DNA of 7,769 bases, taken from positions 583,140-590,908 of the forward strand of contig CP070804.1 in assembly GCA_020343635.1 (NCBI GenBank), written 5' to 3'. A program made the translations under genes and the position numbers. The notes under the pieces are model-generated. The model did no database searches. It saw nothing but the letters and a program-made list of their open reading frames with translations, and had not been told where the DNA came from. This document shows, piece by piece, positions 1 to 5,061 of the stretch (the first letter of the stretch is position 1; every line of letters begins with the position of its first letter). Source of the stretch: Candidatus Aenigmatarchaeota archaeon. GTDB taxonomy: Archaea > Aenigmatarchaeota > Aenigmatarchaeia > QMZP01 > JAFGSV01.

Positions 1-864
1 AGACTGTTGCATGAGGCCAAGAGGCTCTTCAATTCGGTATTCTTTGTCCCCATAAACAGTATAGGGGTCGGTCTTAATACAGATTTCAGCATAACGTACA
101 GAACCAGCGACCTGCTGAAGTTTGGCGCTGTATTCCCCAGAATACCGGCAAGGTTACACTCCTACGCCTATCAGCTGCTTTCTCTTTTCCCGCCGAAGAC
201 CTTCATGCCCATCCCCCCGATAGCATTCTTACTGGCATCGGAACGGTTCTTCCTGCTGACAGTTCTCAGGAAGAGGGGGATCGACACGCTGGAACTGCAT
301 CAGGTGAGGTCTGTCAAGGCCGCAGAGAGGATATTCGAGAGGATAAGGTTCCCTGTGATACTCAGGGTCCCGACCCAGAAGACAGGGGTCACTGTGAAGG
401 GGGGCACTGAGGCCAAGAGCATAGTGGAGGCGCTTGGTTCCCTGCAGCAGCCGGTTCTTATAGAGAACGTGGTAAAGAACGTGATCTCTGTGTACGTCGC
501 AGGCCCCGGGGTTCTGGCTGCCGTGAAGAAGGTCACCAAGGACCAGGACGTGATTTTCGGCGAGGGAACCCTGAAGAAGCACAAGCTGAGCTTCGAGGAG
601 AAGCACCTTGCGATGGAGACCTCAAATGCGATAGACACGCACGTGGTAAGGGTAGACATGTCCCCGGGAAAGCGCCCTTACGTGGTAAACATCGAGTTGA
701 ACCCCAACCTTATAGAGCCCAGCAAGGTCACGGGGGTCAACATACCCAGGGAGATAATGAAATGCGTGCATCAGGACTACACGCAGCACAAGGACAAGCC
801 CGTTCTTATGCGCTTCTTCGAGGACGCAAAATCCGTTGTGAAGGATATACTGAAGGGAAAATGA
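1..864 (+). CDS. RimK-like ATP-grasp ligase, 5' end cut by window edge
   Basis: The frame is open to base 1, and the first visible start is a TTG at 7. The protein aligns with RimK-family ligases from about residue 16 of a typical RimK, so the true start probably lies upstream, outside the window. Residues below count from the TTG. A pre-ATP-grasp region contains FGAVFPRI (39-46), like the 'DAVIPRI' of RimK. ASERFFLLTVLRKRGID (77-93) matches the 'RDK...LLARQGID' helix. VLIENVV (150-156) fits the adenine-side strand. D217 and E230-x-N232 fit the Mg-ATP ligands, followed by KVTGVNI (240-246), like 'KTTGIDI'. RimK-type enzymes activate a carboxylate as acyl phosphate and join it to an amine; archaeal relatives include cofactor and LysW-type ligases. 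The substrate here cannot be told. The nucleotide-loop lysine appears to be Arg120, and the glycine-rich loop is altered, so activity is uncertain. The family call is strong; the function is open. Confidence 0.85.
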   Translation, partial: RLLHEAKRLFNSVFFVPINSIGVGLNTDFSITYRTSDLLKFGAVFPRIPARLHSYAYQLLSLFPPKTFMPIPPIAFLLASERFFLLTVLRKRGIDTLELHQVRSVKAAERIFERIRFPVILRVPTQKTGVTVKGGTEAKSIVEALGSLQQPVLIENVVKNVISVYVAGPGVLAAVKKVTKDQDVIFGEGTLKKHKLSFEEKHLAMETSNAIDTHVVRVDMSPGKRPYVVNIELNPNLIEPSKVTGVNIPREIMKCVHQDYTQHKDKPVLMRFFEDAKSVVKDILKGK

Positions 865-870
865 TGCCTT

Positions 871-880
871 TTTATAAATA
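871..880 (+). promoter_or_regulatory. TATA box for the MscS-like gene
   Basis: TTTATAAATA lies 7 bases after the stop of the ATP-grasp gene. Its centre is about 17 bases before the ATG at 892 but about 23 before the in-frame ATG at 898. With usual archaeal TATA-to-start spacing, 898 would suit a leaderless transcript better. Confidence 0.6.
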
Positions 881-891
881 GGAAGTAAAAT

Positions 892-1737
892 ATGACCATG
901 GACATCAATGCTGCCCTGCAGCCGGCCATGACATGGATTAATGGAATGTCGGCCAGGATCATACCCGAGTACATAATACCTAATCTAACCATAATATTGC
1001 AGGTCATACTGATTCTCGCGGTGGCTTACATAGTGGGTAAGGTGGGGAAGGTCCTCACCAGGAGATTGCTGAATATAGTCGGGCTCAGCAGGCTCACCGA
1101 GAAATCATGGGCCGAAAGCGTGCTCAGGATAACGGGATACAGGGGCAGCATAGTGGAGCTCATCGCAGACCTGGTGAAGTGGCTGATATACATACTCTTC
1201 TTCACGTTCATACTGCAGACCGTGGGGCTTTCAGGCGTAACGGACATCTTCAATCAGGTGGCGACTTTCGTACCGAGGTTCATAGGCGCCATCCTCCTGA
1301 TAGCTGTCGGCTTCATAATAGCAGACTTCTTCGGCAAGGTCTTCCAGGAAGCCAGCGGGAAGATGCTCGGGGGCGAGGGGCTGGGGAAGTTCATAGGGGG
1401 GCTTGTCAGGTACACCATAGGAATGGTGGTGCTCATAATGTCCCTGGCGTTGCTGGGGGTCGATACGGCCGCGCTCGCGATACTGCTTTCCTCGCTGCTC
1501 GTAATGGTTATAGTGATAACCACCTTCGGCATAAAGGATGTCATCCCTGAGATAACGGCAGGGTTGCATGTGAGAAGCAACTTCAGGCCGGGGGACAGGG
1601 TAAAGGTTGCCGGCCGTACAGGGGTGATAGAGGAGACCGGGCAGCTGGTGACAAAACTGAAGAACGGCAAATCCGTGTTCATAGTCCCCAACAGCAAATT
1701 CAGCAGGGAAGCGGTCGAGAAGACGGGAAAGGGTTAA
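892..1737 (+). CDS. Short MscS-type mechanosensitive channel-like membrane protein
   Basis: This is an integral membrane protein of 281 residues. Hydrophobic segments lie at about 32-55, 87-109, 124-150, 168-188 and 193-212. After the last one, residues 222-270 fit the MscS beta domain: FRPGDRVKVAGRTGVIEE (231-248) and GKSVFIVPNSKF (259-270) match the 'GEYVDLGGVAGTV' and 'GKIIVIPNGKI' regions of MscS. The first four helices look like two copies of a TM-pair unit (about 32-118 and 126-196), typical of the 'conserved TM helix' MscS relatives such as CmpX. The protein ends about 11 residues after the beta domain, so the C-terminal alpha/beta cage of classical MscS is missing. The expected role is release of solutes or ions under membrane tension, in the cytoplasmic membrane. 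The start could be ATG 892 or ATG 898; TATA spacing favours 898, while a weak GGAAG before 892 favours 892. Confidence 0.85.
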   Translation: MTMDINAALQPAMTWINGMSARIIPEYIIPNLTIILQVILILAVAYIVGKVGKVLTRRLLNIVGLSRLTEKSWAESVLRITGYRGSIVELIADLVKWLIYILFFTFILQTVGLSGVTDIFNQVATFVPRFIGAILLIAVGFIIADFFGKVFQEASGKMLGGEGLGKFIGGLVRYTIGMVVLIMSLALLGVDTAALAILLSSLLVMVIVITTFGIKDVIPEITAGLHVRSNFRPGDRVKVAGRTGVIEETGQLVTKLKNGKSVFIVPNSKFSREAVEKTGKG

Positions 1738-1746
1738 AAACAAATA
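1735..1746 (+). promoter_or_regulatory. AT-rich TATA-like element for the FGase-like gene
   Basis: TAAAAACAAATA begins with the stop codon of the MscS-like gene and is centred about 30 bases before the ATG at 1770. It is a weak match to the archaeal TATA consensus. A second AT-rich stretch, AATATAATT (1758-1766), would point to a start further down, perhaps ATG 1797. Confidence 0.4.
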
Positions 1747-1769
1747 GAAACCGGGACAATATAATTCTC

Positions 1770-2762
1770 ATGGGCGTAACATTCGGTCCTGGATTCATGG
1801 TTCTGGAGAACGGTGACGAGATAATATGGGTGACTCCCCATTCCGGTCCTGCCCTGGAGACTCCCACGTCAAGGGACCAGAACTCTGATACAGTCGCCAG
1901 CCTCTGCTGGCTGAAGGCGGGGGGAAAGTACATACTGTCGACGATGCCCAGAAAGAGGGCACTTGGCATAGACTTCAACAGGGACCCTCCCCCTCTGAAG
2001 AAATCCCTGGAATATTATCCGTTGTTCATGAAGGACATATATCCGGAGAAGCTTGCGGGGTACAGGGAAAAATACGCGTGGTGCGCCAGCGACAGCAGGG
2101 ACCATGCCAAAAGGCTTAAGATATACAATGATTTCTGGTCAGCACTCAGGGGTAAGGGAAAGACCGTTGTCTTCTTGCATACAAAGTTCACAAGGCTGAA
2201 GAACTTCCCCAGCATAATGGATATCATCGCCTACGAGGACTACGGCTTCAGCAGGGACATACTGGCTCCCATAATAAGGAACATAAACAGGAAATATTCG
2301 GGCTTCCTGCACTCCATTTCAGAAAATTACAAGCATGCGATAATACTCCAGGAGAAACGGATATCAAGGAGGATAGCAGAGATATACGGGTCTTTCGATA
2401 CCAGCACCTCGAAGGTCGAGTACAAGACCAACTTGATGGGGGACCTGAGGATAATCAGAAAGTATGCAGACAAGAGAAGGGTTGGTGCGCTGAAGAAGCA
2501 GTTCAACTCGATAAACTTCATGCTTGCTGTGAAATCTGCACTGAAGAACGCGGGGACACCCAAGGTCACCATAGAGTCCATATTCAGGGGAAGCCATGCC
2601 AGGAGCCAGGCCAAGGTGGTTTCAAGGAGAAGGAATGTGATAAGCATAGAGCTGAACGGCTTCCTGAACCAGTGGTATCCCCACCATGCCTCTGACATGG
2701 TGCTGGACATAGTGAACGCGATAAGGCCCATGACAAAGATAACACAGTATTTCACCGACTAG
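1770..2762 (+). CDS. Putative divergent N-formylglutamate amidohydrolase-like hydrolase
   Basis: This 330-residue soluble protein has no signal peptide or membrane segment. Several motifs occur in the order seen in the N-formylglutamate amidohydrolase (HutG/FGase) family: TPHSG (22-26), like the family's PHSG near the N-terminus; GIDFNRDPP (66-74), like 'R..vDlNR.P'; LHTKF (136-140) followed by D151, in the place of the family's 'D-x-HS' motif; and GSHARSQAK (274-282) followed by ISIELNGFL (291-299), like the closing 'iEi...lYM' strand. FGases release formate from N-formylglutamate, and relatives cleave other N-acyl or peptide bonds. The protein is longer than usual FGases (roughly 260-290 residues); extra sequence lies around 77-130 and 174-260, both rich in Lys and Arg. 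Reading the motifs by eye is the only evidence, so the family call is tentative and the substrate unknown. No histidine-degradation genes lie nearby, so a Hut role is not supported. Confidence 0.6.
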   Translation: MGVTFGPGFMVLENGDEIIWVTPHSGPALETPTSRDQNSDTVASLCWLKAGGKYILSTMPRKRALGIDFNRDPPPLKKSLEYYPLFMKDIYPEKLAGYREKYAWCASDSRDHAKRLKIYNDFWSALRGKGKTVVFLHTKFTRLKNFPSIMDIIAYEDYGFSRDILAPIIRNINRKYSGFLHSISENYKHAIILQEKRISRRIAEIYGSFDTSTSKVEYKTNLMGDLRIIRKYADKRRVGALKKQFNSINFMLAVKSALKNAGTPKVTIESIFRGSHARSQAKVVSRRRNVISIELNGFLNQWYPHHASDMVLDIVNAIRPMTKITQYFTD

Positions 2763-2778
2763 TCCTGATTCCTGAAAC

Positions 2779-2787
2779 AAATTTAAT
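2779..2787 (+). promoter_or_regulatory. TATA box for the GNAT gene
   Basis: AAATTTAAT is centred about 27 bases before the ATG at 2810, with no Shine-Dalgarno between. This fits a leaderless or nearly leaderless transcript. Confidence 0.6.
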
Positions 2788-2809
2788 GATTGGGCTACAA
2801 TAAGTTTTT

Positions 2810-3244
2810 ATGATCAGAATTCGAAATTTTCGGCCGGAAGATGCTGATACCGTGGCCGGCTTCAAGAGGGAGAGCGCAAAGGTGAACTTCCCGGGATGCG
2901 AGTTCAACCCGAAACTGTTCAAGAGGCTTATTCTCAAGAGCTCAAAGAAGTGCCCTGACTGGGTGAAGGTCGCCGAGGATGACGGAAAGCTCATCGGATA
3001 CATATGGTTCAAGGTTATAGAGAGCACAGTCGGGGTGTTCGGCCGGATGGAACATCTCTTTGTTGATGAAAGGTACAGGAAACGGGGAGTGGGAAGGATG
3101 CTGATGGAGAGCGGGGAGGAATACTTCAGGAGGCATGGAATAAAGAAGGTCAAGCTGACCGTTACCAGGGGCAACAAAGCCGTATCGCTGTACGAGAAGA
3201 TGGGTTATGAGGTCAAACGATTCAAGATGGAAAAGGATTTATAA
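2810..3244 (+). CDS. GNAT-family N-acetyltransferase (RimI-like)
   Basis: This complete single-domain GNAT has 144 residues. It opens with the usual first strand IRIRNFRPEDADTV (2-15), then has a beta-hairpin, KVAEDDGKLIGYIWFKV (53-69). The acetyl-CoA motif A is HLFVDERYRKRGVGRMLM (82-99), with the pyrophosphate loop R90-K-R-G-V-G95. Motif B is NKAVSLYEKMGYE (122-134), with the conserved Asn122 and Tyr128. The family moves an acetyl group from acetyl-CoA to an amine, either a protein N-terminus, a lysine or a small molecule; the sequence does not show which. The TAA stop lies inside the TATA box of the next gene. An ATG directly after the TATA-to-start spacing supports the chosen start. The family call is very secure; the substrate is unknown. 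Confidence 0.93.
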   Translation: MIRIRNFRPEDADTVAGFKRESAKVNFPGCEFNPKLFKRLILKSSKKCPDWVKVAEDDGKLIGYIWFKVIESTVGVFGRMEHLFVDERYRKRGVGRMLMESGEEYFRRHGIKKVKLTVTRGNKAVSLYEKMGYEVKRFKMEKDL

Positions 3245-3245
3245 C
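3237..3245 (+). promoter_or_regulatory. TATA box overlapping the GNAT stop codon
   Basis: ATTTATAAC is centred about 25 bases before the ATG at 3266. Bases 3242-3244 are also the TAA stop of the GNAT gene, so one sequence serves both uses. No Shine-Dalgarno precedes the ATG. Confidence 0.65.
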
Positions 3246-3265
3246 TTAAGGATGAATATTCTCTT

Positions 3266-4093
3266 ATGTCTGCGAAAATAAGCGCCTGTCTTGCGTCTTT
3301 CTTTGTGCTGTTCCTGTTTTCATCCCCTGCAGGCGCAATCGACGTGCTGGATGAGAGTCAGGAGGACATAACGCTTATACTTGAACAGGGTGCCGATTAT
3401 GATTTCCCCCTTTTGCTGCAGGACGTCGATAAGATAACTAACGTAACGACCGAAGGGGATATCGATGACTGGATAGGAATCTGGGGTGATTCTGAAAGGC
3501 AGATATTCCCAGGACTTCCGTATATCCTTGTCACGATATCTGTTCCTGCTAAAGCTGAACTGGGCGAATATGACGGTGAGATAACAGCCGACGGGAAAAC
3601 GCTGTCATACATAACAGTCAAGGTCATTCCTAAGTTCAGTGACGTGATAGCCCACGAAACGCTTTCCGACATGGGTGAGGAAGTGGGAGCACTCGGTGAT
3701 AGGGTCTTCAAGCTGACTGAAGACATCCAAGAACTCAGAAACCAGATCGCGTTGCTGGAGCACGATGTATCGGAAAAGGTAGAGGAGATATACCAGTACC
3801 AGAAGAACCTCGATGCACTTGAAAAGGAGAAGAACGCCCTTGAGACGAGCTACCAGAACCTGCAGACAGAGTACGATGAGACAGAAGAGTCGAACAGGCA
3901 GCTCAACGAGCTTACGGGGGCACTCGTCGGGACCCAGTTGCCGGGAATGTTCATAGGCGGCATACTGCTCGGCATAGTCCTCACGTTCGTGCTGGCGAAC
4001 AGGCAGAAGCTGAAGAGGAAAATCGTCAAGAAAATTACAGGCAGGGATCCCGGGGACGCAAAGGATTTCAGGTATTCCTACACCGGAAAGTGA
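3266..4093 (+). CDS. Membrane-anchored coiled-coil surface protein with signal peptide
   Basis: This is a 275-residue secreted and anchored protein. Residues 1-24 form a signal peptide (charged start, hydrophobic core ASFFVLFLFSS, likely cut after AGA24). Residues 25-122 look like a beta-sandwich; ISVPAKAELGEYDGEIT (91-107) fits the 'vPa.a.pGeY.G.I' pattern of NEW3/CARDB-type surface domains. Residues about 132-215 are a long heptad-like coiled coil rich in Glu, Leu and Lys. Residues 226-245 are a membrane helix, and the remaining 30 residues start with a strongly basic stretch (RQKLKRKIVKK), fitting a cytoplasmic tail. The likely topology is domain and stalk outside, tail inside. It may build the cell envelope or hold a partner. 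No catalytic motif is visible. Its stop lies one base from the stop of the opposing eL15 gene. Confidence 0.8.
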   Translation: MSAKISACLASFFVLFLFSSPAGAIDVLDESQEDITLILEQGADYDFPLLLQDVDKITNVTTEGDIDDWIGIWGDSERQIFPGLPYILVTISVPAKAELGEYDGEITADGKTLSYITVKVIPKFSDVIAHETLSDMGEEVGALGDRVFKLTEDIQELRNQIALLEHDVSEKVEEIYQYQKNLDALEKEKNALETSYQNLQTEYDETEESNRQLNELTGALVGTQLPGMFIGGILLGIVLTFVLANRQKLKRKIVKKITGRDPGDAKDFRYSYTGK

Positions 4094-4094
4094 A

Positions 4095-4595
4095 TCATTT
4101 CCTGCCCTTGTGAAGCAGACCCCTGGTTTTCTTTCCCGAAGAGGTCAGCCCCCGGTTGGCCCTGGATTTATGCTTTACTGAAGCCACCCATTTCGTATCA
4201 CTTTTCTTTACCGAGGGGTGTGACGGGTCAGCAAGTATGACCTCGTACCAGATGCTCTTTCCGTCCTCGCCCACCCAGTAGGAGTTCAGGACCTCCATGT
4301 TCCGGTACTTCGCGGCCGCCTTCTCCTCTGCGACGAGCTGCTTTGACTTGTTGAGCGTGAAGAACCGGCCGGCCCTTTTGGGCCTTCTTCCTCCTGCAAA
4401 ATCCGGGACCTTTCTTCCGCCCTTGTTGATCCTCACTCTGATGACACAAAAGCCCTGTTTTGCCTTGTATCCGAGGCTCCTTGCCCTGTCAGGCCTGGTG
4501 GGCCTGTCTGCCCTGTTAACCACGGGCTCGACCCTCCATCTAACGAGGCGCTTCTTCTGGATTTCCCCCAGGTTCTCTGCGGGCTTTTTCCACAC
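4095..4595 (-). CDS. rpl15e: Large-subunit ribosomal protein eL15 (L15e)
   Basis: A component of the archaeal 50S subunit that binds 23S rRNA. Family landmarks are clear: WKKP near the N-terminus, RLVRWRVEP, RPTRPDRARSLGYKAKQG, VIRVRINKGGRK, GRRPKRAG, a YWVGEDG block, WYEVILADPSHP and HKSRANRGLTSSGKKTRGL. The C-terminus stops soon after this last block, about 15 residues shorter than many archaeal eL15. The start is unclear. The frame extends up to a TTG at 4637 (180 residues). GTG 4595 (166 residues) is preceded at 8 bases by a strong AAGGAGG, and by a TATA box that would start transcription near 4617, so I prefer it. However, the extra YKEGRSVWKKP aligns with the YKYxREAWKKP of other archaeal eL15, which supports a longer form from TTG 4637 or a rare CTG at 4616. 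Identity is certain; only the N-terminus is open. Confidence 0.97.
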   Translation of the reverse strand: MWKKPAENLGEIQKKRLVRWRVEPVVNRADRPTRPDRARSLGYKAKQGFCVIRVRINKGGRKVPDFAGGRRPKRAGRFFTLNKSKQLVAEEKAAAKYRNMEVLNSYWVGEDGKSIWYEVILADPSHPSVKKSDTKWVASVKHKSRANRGLTSSGKKTRGLLHKGRK

Positions 4596-4601
4596 CGATC
4601 T

Positions 4602-4610
4602 CCCCTCCTT
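4602..4610 (-). promoter_or_regulatory. Strong Shine-Dalgarno before GTG start of eL15
   Basis: The minus strand reads AAGGAGGGG here, 8 bases from GGAGG to the GTG at 4595. If translation starts at 4595 this is an ideal ribosome binding site; if it starts upstream, the same bases encode Lys-Glu-Gly. Confidence 0.5.
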
Positions 4611-4639
4611 ATACAGAAAATCACTCTTGTGTTGCAAAG

Positions 4640-4647
4640 CTTATAAA
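4640..4647 (-). promoter_or_regulatory. TATA box for eL15
   Basis: TTTATAAG on the minus strand. The expected transcription start, about 27 bases further, is near 4617. This leaves a leader of about 20 bases before GTG 4595 and excludes TTG 4637 for this promoter. A second AT-rich tract at 4653-4670 could serve a longer transcript or the opposite gene. Confidence 0.6.
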
Positions 4648-4661
4648 TCTTAGATATAAAA

Positions 4662-4670
4662 TATATTTAT
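4662..4670 (+). promoter_or_regulatory. TATA-like element for the small membrane protein gene
   Basis: TATATTTAT within the AT-rich divergent region 4641-4670. A start about 25-27 bases later, near 4692, would give a leader of roughly 20 bases carrying the Shine-Dalgarno at 4698. An alternative is the stretch 4684-4699 (TTATAGG, then TTTAAAAAA), which would give a leaderless start. Confidence 0.45.
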
Positions 4671-4697
4671 CTCTTGATACGACTTATAGGTTTAAAA

Positions 4698-4705
4698 AAG
4701 GAGGG
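4698..4705 (+). promoter_or_regulatory. Strong Shine-Dalgarno for the small membrane protein
   Basis: AAGGAGGG, with 6 bases between GGAGG and the ATG at 4711. It fixes the start and is one of only two strong Shine-Dalgarno sites seen before a gene in this window. Confidence 0.75.
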
Positions 4706-4710
4706 TTTGC

Positions 4711-5025
4711 ATGCACGCTGCTGTTAAGATTATTATTGGTCTTTTCATAATAGTAGTAGGATTCGGCCTTTTCGTTGATTCTGTCTATGGCAACAGATGG
4801 ACAGGCGTGAACATAAACTGGTGGAATAACTTCAAGGTCGTTGTAACGGGCTTCATACCGCCGCTGCTGATACTGATAGGCCTGTTCATAGTGTGGCTCG
4901 AGGCAGATGAGCTCAAGGCCGGAAAAGAACTCAGTGAGGAGTTCAAGACCAGCGACGAGGCTGTCAAAAAAGCCGTGGCATCCAAAGCGCCCAGAAAAAG
5001 AGCAACACGCAGAAGGAAAAGATAA
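4711..5025 (+). CDS. Small two-helix membrane protein with basic C-terminal tail
   Basis: I do not recognise a family. The protein has 104 residues. Hydrophobic helices lie at about 5-25 (VKIIIGLFIIVVGFGLFV core) and 43-63, joined by a short loop rich in Trp and Asn (NRWTGVNINWWNN, 28-40). After the second helix comes a charged helix with many acidic residues (64-90), then a very basic end, RKRATRRRKR (95-104). With two helices the termini should lie on the same side, most likely the cytoplasm given the basic tail. The tail could bind RNA, ribosomes or acidic lipids; this is inference from charge only. It is transcribed divergently from eL15 with a shared AT-rich region. The strong Shine-Dalgarno and a normal stop make it a real gene. 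Confidence 0.75.
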   Translation: MHAAVKIIIGLFIIVVGFGLFVDSVYGNRWTGVNINWWNNFKVVVTGFIPPLLILIGLFIVWLEADELKAGKELSEEFKTSDEAVKKAVASKAPRKRATRRRKR

Positions 5026-5028
5026 TCC

Positions 5029-5050
5029 GCCGGCCTTTCTTTTTGCTGGC
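5029..5050 (+). terminator. Possible hairpin with T-rich loop between convergent genes
   Basis: GCCGGC (5029-5034) can pair with GCTGGC (5045-5050), using one G-U pair in RNA, around a 10-base loop CTTTCTTTTT. It lies just after the stop of the small membrane protein gene and just before the opposing Hsp20-like gene's stop. The T-run could itself end archaeal transcription. Confidence 0.35.
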
Positions 5051-5061
5051 AGTATTATTTC

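Noticed and set aside
1231..1743. 170-codon minus-strand open frame opposite the MscS-like gene
   Set aside because: It is antisense to a clear membrane protein. Its product has no hydrophobic pattern or family look, is unusually rich in His/Tyr/Arg, and lacks a promoter. The openness comes from codon bias on the other strand.
1770..2762. Reading the FGase-like gene as HutG of histidine degradation
   Set aside because: No other hut-type genes are present, and the protein has large insertions and altered motifs. Only the fold family, not the HutG function, is supported.
2752..3177. 141-codon minus-strand open frame opposite the GNAT gene
   Set aside because: The plus strand holds all GNAT motifs in order. 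The minus product shows no family features.
4297..4653. 118-codon plus-strand open frame opposite eL15
   Set aside because: eL15 identity is certain, and the antisense product is a Leu/Phe/Ser-rich shadow with no start signals.
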